From positions 1 through 14,173 of the forward strand of contig CAKUVB010000023.1 of assembly GCA_934693215.1 (NCBI GenBank): a stretch of 14,173 nt of DNA, given 5' to 3'. Position numbers and translations under genes: made by a program. The stretch is from an uncultured Candidatus Melainabacteria bacterium (lineage in GTDB: Bacteria; Cyanobacteriota; Vampirovibrionia; Gastranaerophilales; Gastranaerophilaceae). Each line of letters starts with the position of its first letter. Positions within the stretch are counted from its first letter, which is position 1. Shown in pieces: positions 6,699 to 14,173 of this stretch. The notes under the pieces are model-generated. The model was not told where the DNA came from. It saw nothing but the letters and a program-made list of their open reading frames with translations, and ran no database searches.

Positions 6699-6704
6699 AC
6701 TTTT

Positions 6705-7541
6705 ATGCTAAATATTTTACCTGAAATTTCGGTTATTAAAGAAAAAATATCAAGTTTTTACTGTGAATCTCAAGAATTACAAACAGTACTTAGAGATTTT
6801 TTATCAAGAGAATCAAAATTAATCAGGTCAATAATTGCTTTATTATTCTTAAAATCAACTAATGAATCAATAAAAGATGAACATTATAGAATTATTGTTG
6901 CTACAGAATTAATTCATAACGCATCTTTGATACATGATGATGCAATAGATGATAGCAATATTAGACGTGGAAAAAAATCAATAAATACAATGTTTGGAAA
7001 CAAGCTTTCTATAATTGCTGGAGATTATTTAACTTCACTTGCAGTTCAAGAATTATTAACTCTCAATAATTCTGATATTCTACAAATATATTTTAAAACT
7101 ATTTCAAAAATGTGCGAAGGTGAAAGCCTACAATATTTTCAAAAAGGAAGAATTCCAACACTTAATGAATACTTAATAAAAACACAATATAAAACAGCTG
7201 AATTATTTAAAGCTTGCTTGGTTGCAAATTCTATTTACTCTACAAATCAATATCAAATTGAGGCACAAGAATTTGCAATAAACTACGGTATCGCTTTTCA
7301 AATAAAAAACGATTTAGACGATTATAAACTAGGTATTGATAAATCCTCTGATATCCAACAAAGGATATATACCGCACCTGTTATATTTGCTAATTCTATT
7401 GAAAATAGTGATACTGCTATTGAAAAAACAATGGATTTAATAGATAATTATTGCCAGAGAGCAAAAAACGTGTTACTGAAATTTTCAGATAATGAATACT
7501 CTCGTAGCTTAATGGGGTTAGTAGATAAACTATGCAATTAA
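6705..7541 (+). CDS. Divergent polyprenyl diphosphate synthase
   Basis: This is an all-alpha trans-prenyltransferase that condenses isopentenyl diphosphate onto an allylic diphosphate, probably for a quinone side chain or other isoprenoid. The first Asp-rich motif is intact (HDDAIDDSNIRRG, 77-89), as are GDYL (106-109) and KTAELF (163-168). The second motif, normally DDxxD, reads N202-D-L-D-D206 within FQIKNDLDDY. The N-terminal GKRxRP block is reduced to SKLIRS (37-42), and the GKxTLP segment after the second motif becomes QRIYTAP (219-225). At 278 residues it is shorter than the usual 300 or more. It may be a slow or specialised enzyme, or one subunit of a heteromer such as two-component heptaprenyl synthases. 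No ribosome binding site precedes the ATG. Its end overlaps lepB by 10 nt. Confidence 0.85.
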   Translation: MLNILPEISVIKEKISSFYCESQELQTVLRDFLSRESKLIRSIIALLFLKSTNESIKDEHYRIIVATELIHNASLIHDDAIDDSNIRRGKKSINTMFGNKLSIIAGDYLTSLAVQELLTLNNSDILQIYFKTISKMCEGESLQYFQKGRIPTLNEYLIKTQYKTAELFKACLVANSIYSTNQYQIEAQEFAINYGIAFQIKNDLDDYKLGIDKSSDIQQRIYTAPVIFANSIENSDTAIEKTMDLIDNYCQRAKNVLLKFSDNEYSRSLMGLVDKLCN

Positions 7542-8155
7542 AAGAAAAAATAAAAAAAGAGTTTAAACCATTTTTAAAAGAAACATTAGATACTATTGTA
7601 TTTGTAATCGTAATGGTTACTATAATACGATTTTTTATAGGTGAAATTCGTTGGATTCCATCAGGTTCAATGCGTCCAACATTAATAGAAGGTGATAGAA
7701 TTTTTGTTGAAAGATTTTCAAGATTTTATACAACTCCAAAACGTGGCGATGTAATGGTTTTTTATCCACCATTTGTTCAACTTGACGAATCACCTATGGG
7801 GATATTTAAAAGACTAACGGGATTTTTCTGCAAAGATATCGCTTATATAAAAAGGGTTGTTGGTATGCCCGGTGATAAACTTGAAATCAAAAAGAATTAT
7901 AGAGGACGCTATTTTGTATATATAAACGATAAACCTCTTGAAGAGGACTATATCCTAAGCGACTTTGATTCTATACCTTGTAACGAAAATATGTATTGTG
8001 GACCATTTATTGTTCCTCAAGGCGAATACTTTATGATGGGTGATAATAGAGGGAATTCTCAAGATAGCAGATTTTGGGGCTTTTTACCTCAAGACAGATT
8101 TGTTGGAAAAGCTGTATTCTTATTTTGGCCACTTAATAGAATAAAAGGTTTGTAA
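7532..8155 (+). CDS. lepB: Signal peptidase I
   Basis: LepB removes Sec and Tat signal peptides at the outer face of the inner membrane. The 207-residue protein has a short cytoplasmic N terminus, one membrane segment (about 20-37), the nucleophile box IPSGSMRPTL with Ser46, the general-base box YIKRVVGMPGD with Lys107, and the C-terminal box GDNRGNSQDSRFWG (170-183). An insert around 82-102 and a two-cysteine loop (C150, C156) lie between the boxes. It probably processes the exported proteins encoded nearby. Its start lies inside the previous gene (10-nt overlap) and its stop shares one base with the next start (TAATG), so translation is coupled on both sides. Confidence 0.95.
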   Translation: MQLKEKIKKEFKPFLKETLDTIVFVIVMVTIIRFFIGEIRWIPSGSMRPTLIEGDRIFVERFSRFYTTPKRGDVMVFYPPFVQLDESPMGIFKRLTGFFCKDIAYIKRVVGMPGDKLEIKKNYRGRYFVYINDKPLEEDYILSDFDSIPCNENMYCGPFIVPQGEYFMMGDNRGNSQDSRFWGFLPQDRFVGKAVFLFWPLNRIKGL

Positions 8156-9795
8156 TGCAGATATACCACGACAAATGTTTTATCGAACCAATAACAAAAA
8201 TTATAGCTTTTAATAATCTCGAATTCAAAAAAGCTCTATTAGAAATTGAAGAATATAGAAAAAAAGATTTTTATATTCTTGGATATATCAGATATTGTGC
8301 AAAAGATATTTTTATGGGTTTAGAAATCAATTCAAAGTACCCATTATTGTATTTTGAAGTTTATGATAGTTTTACTGAATACTCACCATATACCCCTCAA
8401 AAAAAAATAAATATTTATTCAGAACCTCAAATAACTTTTGAACAATATAAAAATGCACTAACAAAAATCAAACAACATATCGCAAAAGGTGACACTTACG
8501 AAGTTAATTATACATATCCGTACAAAGTTTATACAGATACAGATAATCTAACCTTGTATAATTATTTGTTAACAAAACAACAAACAAACTATAACACATT
8601 TATAGTTAATGATTTTGAAGAACTTTTATCGTTTTCTCCAGAGTTATTTTTCAAACTAGAAAATAACAAGATTACAACTAAACCAATGAAGGGAACAATC
8701 TCTAGAGGCAAAACAGAAAAAGAAGATTTACAAAATAAAGAGTTTCTACAAAAAGATATCAAAAACAGAGCTGAAAATGTTATGATTGTTGATTTATTAA
8801 GAAACGATTTAAGCAAAATTGCCAAAACAGGAACTGTAAATGTCGATAAATTATTTGAAATTGAAGCCCACCCAACAGTTTATCAAATGACATCTGAAAT
8901 TTCTGCAGAATTAAAAGAAAATACAAGTCTTTATAATATCCTTGAAGCAATATTTCCTTGTGGTTCTATTACAGGAGCACCAAAAATATCAACAATGAAT
9001 ATTATTGATTCTCTTGAATACTACTCAAGAGAAATTTATTGTGGTGCAATCGGATATATTACAAAAAACAATATGGAATTTTCTGTTCCGATAAGAATTC
9101 TTCAAAAGAAAAAAGAAAACAACTATTATCAATATAATGCAGGTGGTGCAATCGTTTGGGATTCTGAAATAAAAGATGAATGGGAAGAAACTGTTATCAA
9201 AAAGAAAATTTTAGATACCAATATAGAATATCAATTATTAGAAACTTTATTAATACAAAATGGTGAAGTTAAGTTTTTCGAAGAACATTTAAACAGACTA
9301 AAACAATCTGCAAAAAGCTTGCAGTATTATTTTGATACTACAGATTTTAAATTTGATATTTCTAAAGATTGTATAGCAAGATTTATACTATCTAAAGACG
9401 GGAAATACAATATAGAATATCGAGAGATAAACGAGCTTCCTAATAATAAAACTGCAATCGCTGATGATTATATCAATTCTGAAAACCCATATCTGTATCA
9501 CAAAACGACCTTCAGACCTTGGTATAAATATGTTTTGGAAGATTACTTTGATATAATATTTTTTAACGAAAAACAAGAACTTACAGAAGGAACAAGAAGT
9601 AATGTTGTTTTGCAAATAGAAGGAAAATTATATACCCCACCCGTCAAGAGCGGGATATTAAATGGGATATATCGACAACATCTATTAAATGCTGGAAAAG
9701 TTAAAGAAAAAACTCTTTATAAAAAAGATTTATTGAATGCAGAAAAAATATTCTGTATAAATTCTGTCAGAGGAATGGTTGAGGTAGAATTATGA
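8155..9795 (+). CDS. pabB: Aminodeoxychorismate synthase component I fused to aminodeoxychorismate lyase (PabB-PabC)
   Basis: This 546-residue fusion joins two steps of p-aminobenzoate synthesis. The chorismate-binding PabB part (about 90-355) has FSPELFF (160-166), PMKGTISRG (177-185), DLLRNDL (213-219), PTVYQMTSEI (240-249), CGSITGAPK (269-277) and NAGGAIVWDSE (328-338). Lys179 in the PxKGT motif marks aminodeoxychorismate synthase; anthranilate synthase has Ala there. The class IV aminotransferase-like PabC part (about 360-546) has EEHLNRL (376-382), YHKTTFR with the likely PLP lysine K450, NEKQELTEGTRSNV with E478, and the glycine-rich GILNGIYR (500-507). The glutaminase partner PabA follows with an ATGA overlap. 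Together they convert chorismate and glutamine to p-aminobenzoate in the cytoplasm, for folate. Confidence 0.94.
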   Translation: MQIYHDKCFIEPITKIIAFNNLEFKKALLEIEEYRKKDFYILGYIRYCAKDIFMGLEINSKYPLLYFEVYDSFTEYSPYTPQKKINIYSEPQITFEQYKNALTKIKQHIAKGDTYEVNYTYPYKVYTDTDNLTLYNYLLTKQQTNYNTFIVNDFEELLSFSPELFFKLENNKITTKPMKGTISRGKTEKEDLQNKEFLQKDIKNRAENVMIVDLLRNDLSKIAKTGTVNVDKLFEIEAHPTVYQMTSEISAELKENTSLYNILEAIFPCGSITGAPKISTMNIIDSLEYYSREIYCGAIGYITKNNMEFSVPIRILQKKKENNYYQYNAGGAIVWDSEIKDEWEETVIKKKILDTNIEYQLLETLLIQNGEVKFFEEHLNRLKQSAKSLQYYFDTTDFKFDISKDCIARFILSKDGKYNIEYREINELPNNKTAIADDYINSENPYLYHKTTFRPWYKYVLEDYFDIIFFNEKQELTEGTRSNVVLQIEGKLYTPPVKSGILNGIYRQHLLNAGKVKEKTLYKKDLLNAEKIFCINSVRGMVEVEL

Positions 9796-10361
9796 TTCTT
9801 ATAGATAATTATGATTCGTTTACTTATAATATTGTTGAATATTTCAGAATATTGGGCAAACATATTCAAGTCATAAAAAATGACGAAATGACTATTGAAG
9901 ATTTTGACAAACTAAACTTTAACAGTATTATTTTATCTCCAGGTCCTTCAAATCCTTCAAATGCAGGTATCACAATGGACATAATAAAAAAATACCACAA
10001 AGAAAAAGCCATCTTGGGTGTTTGCTTGGGATATCAAGCAATTGCAGAATTTTTTGGAGCAAATATTGTTGAAGCTAAAGAGCCTGTGCATGGCAAATGT
10101 TCAGAAATATATTTTGTACAAAATGAGCCGTTATTTAAAGGTTTTGAGCAGGGGTTCAGTGCAACCAGATATCATTCCTTGGTTGTTGAAAATATAAAAC
10201 CACCGATAATTCCAATCGCACATACAAAAGATAATATTTTGATGGGAATAAAAATAAAAGATTTACCAATATATGGGGTTCAGTTTCACCCGGAAGCAAT
10301 ACTTACGAAAAACGGTATAAACATCTTTAAAAATTTTATCGACATTTGTGGTATTCTGTAA
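9792..10361 (+). CDS. pabA: Aminodeoxychorismate synthase glutaminase component PabA
   Basis: PabA releases ammonia from glutamine for PabB. The 189-residue class I glutamine amidotransferase begins with ILIDNYDSFTYN. It has the oxyanion segment LSPGPSNPSNAG (49-59), the nucleophile elbow LGVCLGYQAIA with Cys78, RYHSLVV (126-132), and the His-Glu pair in GVQFHPEA (H166, E168). TrpG and PabA cannot be separated by motifs alone. The ATGA overlap with a PabB-type protein (PxKGT) points to PabA, though it may also serve anthranilate synthase, as dual-use subunits do in some bacteria. The next gene begins 18 nt after its stop. Confidence 0.94.
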   Translation: MILIDNYDSFTYNIVEYFRILGKHIQVIKNDEMTIEDFDKLNFNSIILSPGPSNPSNAGITMDIIKKYHKEKAILGVCLGYQAIAEFFGANIVEAKEPVHGKCSEIYFVQNEPLFKGFEQGFSATRYHSLVVENIKPPIIPIAHTKDNILMGIKIKDLPIYGVQFHPEAILTKNGINIFKNFIDICGIL

Positions 10362-10379
10362 TAAAACTTGGAGAAATTT

Positions 10380-11894
10380 ATGAAAAAACTTTTAATCGGT
10401 TTATTAACGACATTAATACTTTCAAATTGTGCTAATGCACAAATGGTAAATGGTATATGGCACAATGATTTAAGAAGCCAATTTTTGCAAAACAAATCAA
10501 TAATTTATGCAATAAATATTCGAACATTTAACGCAAAAGACACAAATAAAAATGAAATAATCGACAACGATGAAGAAAGCGGTAATTTCTTAAATGCTAT
10601 AGATAGGTTAGACGAAATTCAGAATATGGGCATTAACACTCTACACATTTTGCCAATTACTCCTGTTGGGAAATTAAAAGCATTGGGTACAGCAGGTTCT
10701 GTTTATGCTCTTGCTGATTTTGGGAGTTTAAACCCACAACTTAAAGCTCCTGATTCAACACTTTCTGTCAATGAACAAGCAAAGAAATTTATATCAGAAT
10801 GCCACAAAAGAAACATTCGAGTTATTATTGATTTGCCTAGTTGCGGTGCTTATGACCTTTTTATAACTCACCCTGAGTATTTTGTAAAAGATACCTCTGG
10901 ACAACCTATAATCCCTCTTGATTGGACTGATATAAGAGTTTTTAATACTAATGAAGAAGATGTTTACCTTCAACATAAAGAATTTGTAGATATGATTATG
11001 ACACTTGGTGCTGATGGTATAAGAGCTGATGTTGCAACTATGCGTCCATATTCGTTTTGGGAAGATTTAATCAAATATGCAAGAAGTCGAGATAACGAAT
11101 TTATGTTTTTAGCAGAGGCTTCTAATGCTTGGACAGAAGCACCTTCTCAATATGCACCTTTTACGACTTACGACAAACTTTTACAAGCAGGATTTGATGG
11201 ATATTATGGAGATTTCTTTAATCTAAAAAATTGGAAAACATCAAAAGAGTTAATCAATTCTGTAAAATTTAATCAAAAAATTTATAATACACAGAAAAAA
11301 ACTGTTATTGGTAGTTTTACAACACACGATGAAACTAGCCCTATACTAATCAATGGTTCTGAATTCTCAAAAATGATGATATGGCTAAACGCAACACTAC
11401 CGCTAAATTCATATTTTGTTGACGGATTTCCAACAGGCGATGATTACGATTATTCTTGGGCAAATAAAAAAGCTAGTCAAACTTTTACAGATGATGAATA
11501 CTATTTTAACCATAAAGGTAAATTTGATTTGTTCAATTTCTCAAGACGTCCTGGAGGAACTGATAAATCTATATATAATGAATTTGTACTAGCAAATAAG
11601 TTTAAACAATATTATATGGACGAACTTAGTAGTATGAAATTCATACCACTAAAAACAACATCAAAATCAGTATTTGCTTATACTCGTTCAAATAAAGATT
11701 TTATGATTGTAGTTATAGGTAATTTAGATTTTAAAACAAGTCAAACAGTAACAGTCAAGCTCCATGGAGTAAATCAAAAAACAAAATATATTGATTTAAG
11801 ACTAAACAGACACATATCTCCTAAATTCCAACAAGGAAAATTTACTACAGAGTTAAAAGCTGGAGATATACAAGTATTAAAGATAAAAGGATAA
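10380..11894 (+). CDS. Exported GH13 alpha-amylase-family protein with a calcium-type loop
   Basis: The 504-residue protein has a signal peptide (about 1-20, cleavage after ANA). The (beta/alpha)8 catalytic domain follows, with the nucleophile in DGIRADVATMRP (Asp217), the acid/base in FLAEASN (Glu246) and the third acid in FTTHDETSP (Asp317). The catalytic trio is present, so it should be active on alpha-glucans in the periplasm or outside. Two oddities: region I reads IDLPSCGAYD without the usual NH, and D54-T-N-K-N-E-I-I-D-N-D-E65 has the spacing of an EF-hand calcium loop near the start of the barrel. The end (about 405-504) is beta-rich, as in domain C. The substrate is unknown. GGAG at 10370-10373 supports ATG 10380 over TTG 10368. 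era starts 3 nt after its stop. Confidence 0.88.
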   Translation: MKKLLIGLLTTLILSNCANAQMVNGIWHNDLRSQFLQNKSIIYAINIRTFNAKDTNKNEIIDNDEESGNFLNAIDRLDEIQNMGINTLHILPITPVGKLKALGTAGSVYALADFGSLNPQLKAPDSTLSVNEQAKKFISECHKRNIRVIIDLPSCGAYDLFITHPEYFVKDTSGQPIIPLDWTDIRVFNTNEEDVYLQHKEFVDMIMTLGADGIRADVATMRPYSFWEDLIKYARSRDNEFMFLAEASNAWTEAPSQYAPFTTYDKLLQAGFDGYYGDFFNLKNWKTSKELINSVKFNQKIYNTQKKTVIGSFTTHDETSPILINGSEFSKMMIWLNATLPLNSYFVDGFPTGDDYDYSWANKKASQTFTDDEYYFNHKGKFDLFNFSRRPGGTDKSIYNEFVLANKFKQYYMDELSSMKFIPLKTTSKSVFAYTRSNKDFMIVVIGNLDFKTSQTVTVKLHGVNQKTKYIDLRLNRHISPKFQQGKFTTELKAGDIQVLKIKG

Positions 11895-11897
11895 ACA

Positions 11898-12791
11898 ATG
11901 ACAAAAAGTGGTTTTGTTTCAATTATAGGACGTCCAAATGTTGGTAAATCAACTATGTTGAACCAAGTTTTGGGACAAAAAATAGTTATAGCAACAGATA
12001 AAGCTCAGACTACAAGAAAAAGAATAAAAGGTATTTTAACAAACGATAGAGGACAAATTGTCTTTGTTGATACTCCAGGTATTCACAAACCAATAAACAA
12101 ATTTGGCGAATTTTTGCTAGATGAGGCTAAAATTTCTGTACCTGATTCAGATTTAGTTTTATTTTTAGTTGATGCTTCTGAACCCGCAGGAAAAGGGGAC
12201 AAATGGATTGTTGAGAATGTTATTTCTAAAACCAAAATACCTGTTGTTTTGGTTATGAACAAACTTGATAAAATATCTAATCAAGAAAAAATTACACAAA
12301 ATTATCAATCTTATGTAGAATTGTTTAAATCTGAAATTCCTGTTATAAAAATTTCAGCAAAAACAGGTAAAAACAAAGCAAAATTAATTGATTTAATTAT
12401 GGATTATTTGCCTGAGGGAGAACTTTTGTATCCCGAAGATATTGTGACAGAAGAAAATATGCGATCTATTGTTGAAGAAATAGTTAGGGAAAAAATCCTT
12501 TTGAATACAAAAGAAGAAATACCTCATTCTGTTGCTATAAAAGTTGATAGATATGAAGAAGCCCCTGAAATAGATAGAATTTATGCAAATATATTTTGTG
12601 AAACAAAGAGTCAAAAAGGTATTTTAATAGGCAAAGGCGGGTCTTTGTTAAAGAAAATTGGAACAGAGGCTCGGCTAGATTTAGAAAATATCGTTGAGAA
12701 AAAAGTTTTTCTTGCACTACAAGTCAAAGTAGAAAAAGATTGGCGTAAAAACGATAAAGTGCTAAAAAATTTAGGATACGTGAGCGAATAA
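11898..12791 (+). CDS. era: GTPase Era
   Basis: Era binds the 3' end of 16S rRNA and helps 30S assembly. The 297-residue protein has all GTPase motifs: G1 GRPNVGKST (11-19), switch I with QTTRKRIKG, G3 VDTPGIHKP, G4 NKLD and G5 SAKTGKN. The C-terminal KH domain has ILIGKGGSLLKKIG and the family ending DWRKNDKVLKNLGY. AAAAGGA (11885-11891) lies 6 nt before the ATG. It is the last gene of the forward run that starts at 6705; a bidirectional terminator follows 32 nt after its stop. Confidence 0.97.
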   Translation: MTKSGFVSIIGRPNVGKSTMLNQVLGQKIVIATDKAQTTRKRIKGILTNDRGQIVFVDTPGIHKPINKFGEFLLDEAKISVPDSDLVLFLVDASEPAGKGDKWIVENVISKTKIPVVLVMNKLDKISNQEKITQNYQSYVELFKSEIPVIKISAKTGKNKAKLIDLIMDYLPEGELLYPEDIVTEENMRSIVEEIVREKILLNTKEEIPHSVAIKVDRYEEAPEIDRIYANIFCETKSQKGILIGKGGSLLKKIGTEARLDLENIVEKKVFLALQVKVEKDWRKNDKVLKNLGYVSE

Positions 12792-12823
12792 TACAATAAA
12801 AGATTTATTACAATATAAATAAT

Positions 12824-12857
12824 AAAAAATACCAGTTTTTTCAAACTGGTATTTTTT
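12824..12857. terminator. Bidirectional intrinsic terminator between era and the adhesin gene
   Basis: AAAAAATACCAGTTT (12824-12838) pairs exactly with AAACTGGTATTTTTT (12843-12857) around a 4-nt loop, a 15-bp stem with U-runs in both transcripts. It lies between two convergent genes, 32 nt after the era stop and 32 nt beyond the adhesin stop, so it should serve both. Confidence 0.88.
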
Positions 12858-12889
12858 ATTTCATATATATTTCCTACCTTATTTATCTA

Positions 12890-14173
12890 TTAGTCATCTA
12901 GATTGAATCTATCTGTAATGTGAACTACTTGAGAAACATCTTTGTAAATAGATTCACCAGCTGCTCTAAAGATTGCTCCACGTTTACCTCTATCGTAAGC
13001 CGCAAATGCTATTGGAGCGAAGTCTTTACCAACTAATCCATCGATACCTTTTTCTCTCATATAGCCCATCAATCTAGCGGCATCGTCACCTGATATATCA
13101 CCACCATCACCAGCACCAGGACCAGGATTAAATAAAGGATAATAGATAATATCCGCTAATGTTGTACCTCTATTGATTTCAAATGCTGGGTCTAAGTTTT
13201 TAACTAATTGACCGTTTAATACAGTGTTCAAGATATTGATGTACAATGTATCACCATTATTGAAACCTGCTGAACCAATTCTTGATTGAATCAAGTGACC
13301 GATATCAAAGTTTTCCATTTGTAAGTGGTCAGTATCAACATTCTTGATTTCTACCCAGTGAGCTTTGTCAACATAGATATTATCAGCTTTTGTTGAATCT
13401 CCATTGATTGCAACGAATCCATTACCACCAGTTGATTTAACTCTTAAATCACCGTCTATTACATTATCACCAGTGAATGTGATATTACCATCAGCAACTA
13501 GGCTAACTTCCTTACCCTTAACAACATCTGTACCAGTTGGAAGATTATTTACTGTGATATTACCATCAATTGTTGTAAGTTCTGTTTTATTACCAGCTTT
13601 TAGACTCATATTTGTTGAATTGTCTAAGTTAATATCACCTGTTGTTTTGTAATTAACATCATGACCAGCTGTTGCATCAAGCTTGTCTGTATATTTAGAG
13701 AAGGTAGAATTTACATCGTGTCCTGCAGTTAATGTAGCAGTACCATTAACAGTACTATCTATTACATTAACATCTGCATTAGTTGAGTTCATTGTTAACT
13801 TACCAACTTTTGAATTATTCTTAACTGTTGCATTTCCATCAACGGTCTTGATATTTGTATCACCTGTAACATTTGAATTATCAATTGTTGCGTCTTTTCC
13901 TGCAGTTAGGTCTGCTGAACCAGCAACTGAATTTGTAAAGCTTACATTACCGTTTTTAGATTCTGCACTGATATTTTGTTTAATATCTGAATCAACAAAC
14001 TTCAAATCTCCATCTGAATAAGCTTTAGTCCACAAGTTTGATTTTGCTTTAATATTACCACCGATACTTGTTGAATTTTTATCTGTTACATTGTTCGGAT
14101 CATTTGAATTGTAACCAATGATAATATTTCCTGAATCTGTTCCTTTTGAATCTGCAGTCAATTTTGCATTACC
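12890..14173 (-). CDS. Large filamentous-adhesin-like exoprotein, C-terminal part (5' end outside the window)
   Basis: The frame stays open to the window edge. The TTG at 14161 reads as leucine within GNAKLTADS, so it is not the start; 427 residues are visible. The first two thirds are repeats of about 18-21 residues rich in Thr, Asn, Asp and Gly, with motifs such as LTAGKDATI and two copies of TAGHDVN. This is the pattern of a right-handed beta-helix in filamentous haemagglutinin or leukotoxin-type (LktA-like) adhesins. A less repetitive part follows (about residues 265-345 counted from the TTG), then a PGPGAGDGGDISGDD linker (346-360), then a 63-residue charged end that finishes in HITDRFNLDD. 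No outer-membrane barrel follows, which argues against a classical autotransporter and suits two-partner secretion. That route is inferred, and no partner transporter is in the window. Confidence 0.78.
   Translation of the reverse strand, partial: GNAKLTADSKGTDSGNIIIGYNSNDPNNVTDKNSTSIGGNIKAKSNLWTKAYSDGDLKFVDSDIKQNISAESKNGNVSFTNSVAGSADLTAGKDATIDNSNVTGDTNIKTVDGNATVKNNSKVGKLTMNSTNADVNVIDSTVNGTATLTAGHDVNSTFSKYTDKLDATAGHDVNYKTTGDINLDNSTNMSLKAGNKTELTTIDGNITVNNLPTGTDVVKGKEVSLVADGNITFTGDNVIDGDLRVKSTGGNGFVAINGDSTKADNIYVDKAHWVEIKNVDTDHLQMENFDIGHLIQSRIGSAGFNNGDTLYINILNTVLNGQLVKNLDPAFEINRGTTLADIIYYPLFNPGPGAGDGGDISGDDAARLMGYMREKGIDGLVGKDFAPIAFAAYDRGKRGAIFRAAGESIYKDVSQVVHITDRFNLDD
13382..14173 (-). repeat. 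Beta-helix coil repeats within the adhesin gene
   Basis: In translation, units of about 18-21 residues recur, each with a hydrophobic strand, a turn built on GN, GD or GHD, and short Thr/Asn/Asp strands. Examples of repeated cores are LTAGKD, LTAGHD and ATAGHD. The DNA copies have diverged and are not exact repeats. The biased composition also leaves long open frames on the other strand. Confidence 0.65.

Noticed and set aside
12393..12844. Reverse-strand frames opposite era, one running into the terminator
   Set aside because: They overlap the conserved era gene completely, look like Phe/Ile/Leu-rich shadow translations and have no start signals.
13404..14021. Two forward open frames opposite the adhesin gene
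   Set aside because: They are low-complexity, hydrophobic-looking mirror frames of the repetitive adhesin, without ribosome binding sites or recognisable domains.
14159..14161. TTG as the start codon of the adhesin gene
   Set aside because: The frame continues in the same repeat pattern (GNAKLTA) to the window edge, so this is an internal leucine codon.
13382..14173. CRISPR array or DNA tandem repeat
   Set aside because: The periodicity is in the protein only, with no exact direct repeats or regular spacers in the DNA.

Overview
This AT-rich window (14,173 bases) comes from a bacterium with an outer membrane. It has a Kdo transferase (waaA) for lipid A/LPS assembly, several exported proteins with Sec signal peptides, and the 3' part of a large filamentous-adhesin-like gene. 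The AT richness, a PabB-PabC fusion, an exported GH13 protein with a calcium-type loop, a signal-less EF-hand protein and a filamentous haemagglutinin-like exoprotein together resemble gut non-photosynthetic cyanobacteria-related lineages (Gastranaerophilales/Vampirovibrionia, 'Melainabacteria'). That placement is inference from gene content. No rRNA, marker tree or database search supports it.

Layout: (a) 121-1544 (+): two exported proteins translationally coupled by an ATGA overlap. The first looks like an M48 peptidase whose zinc-binding residues are gone. (b) 1618-1914 (+): a small cytoplasmic thioredoxin-fold protein, facing an EF-hand protein at 1911-3008 (-). The two genes share a CTAG stop palindrome. 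(c) 3112-4989 (+): a rimP-nusA transcription unit with a near-consensus promoter, a terminator-like hairpin in its leader and a strong terminator after nusA. (d) 5008-5406 (+): a small exported protein whose 3' end overlaps waaA (5392-6636, -). (e) 6705-12791 (+): six tightly packed genes: a divergent polyprenyl synthetase, lepB, a pabB-pabC fusion, pabA, an exported GH13 protein and era. This run ends at a hairpin (12824-12857) that should stop transcription in both directions. (f) 12890-14173 (-): the C-terminal 427 residues of a beta-helical exoprotein whose 5' end lies outside the window.

How the genes fit together: most are housekeeping. rimP, nusA and era cover ribosome maturation and transcription, and pabA with pabBC makes p-aminobenzoate for folate. 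The polyprenyl synthetase, lepB and waaA serve the cell envelope. The polyprenyl synthetase and waaA diverge from a 68-bp gap in which each start codon lies 6 nt after an extended -10 element with no ribosome binding site, which suggests leaderless messages on both sides. The accessory, less familiar part is the set of surface or exported proteins and the EF-hand protein. No tRNA, rRNA, CRISPR array, insertion sequence or integrase gene was seen.
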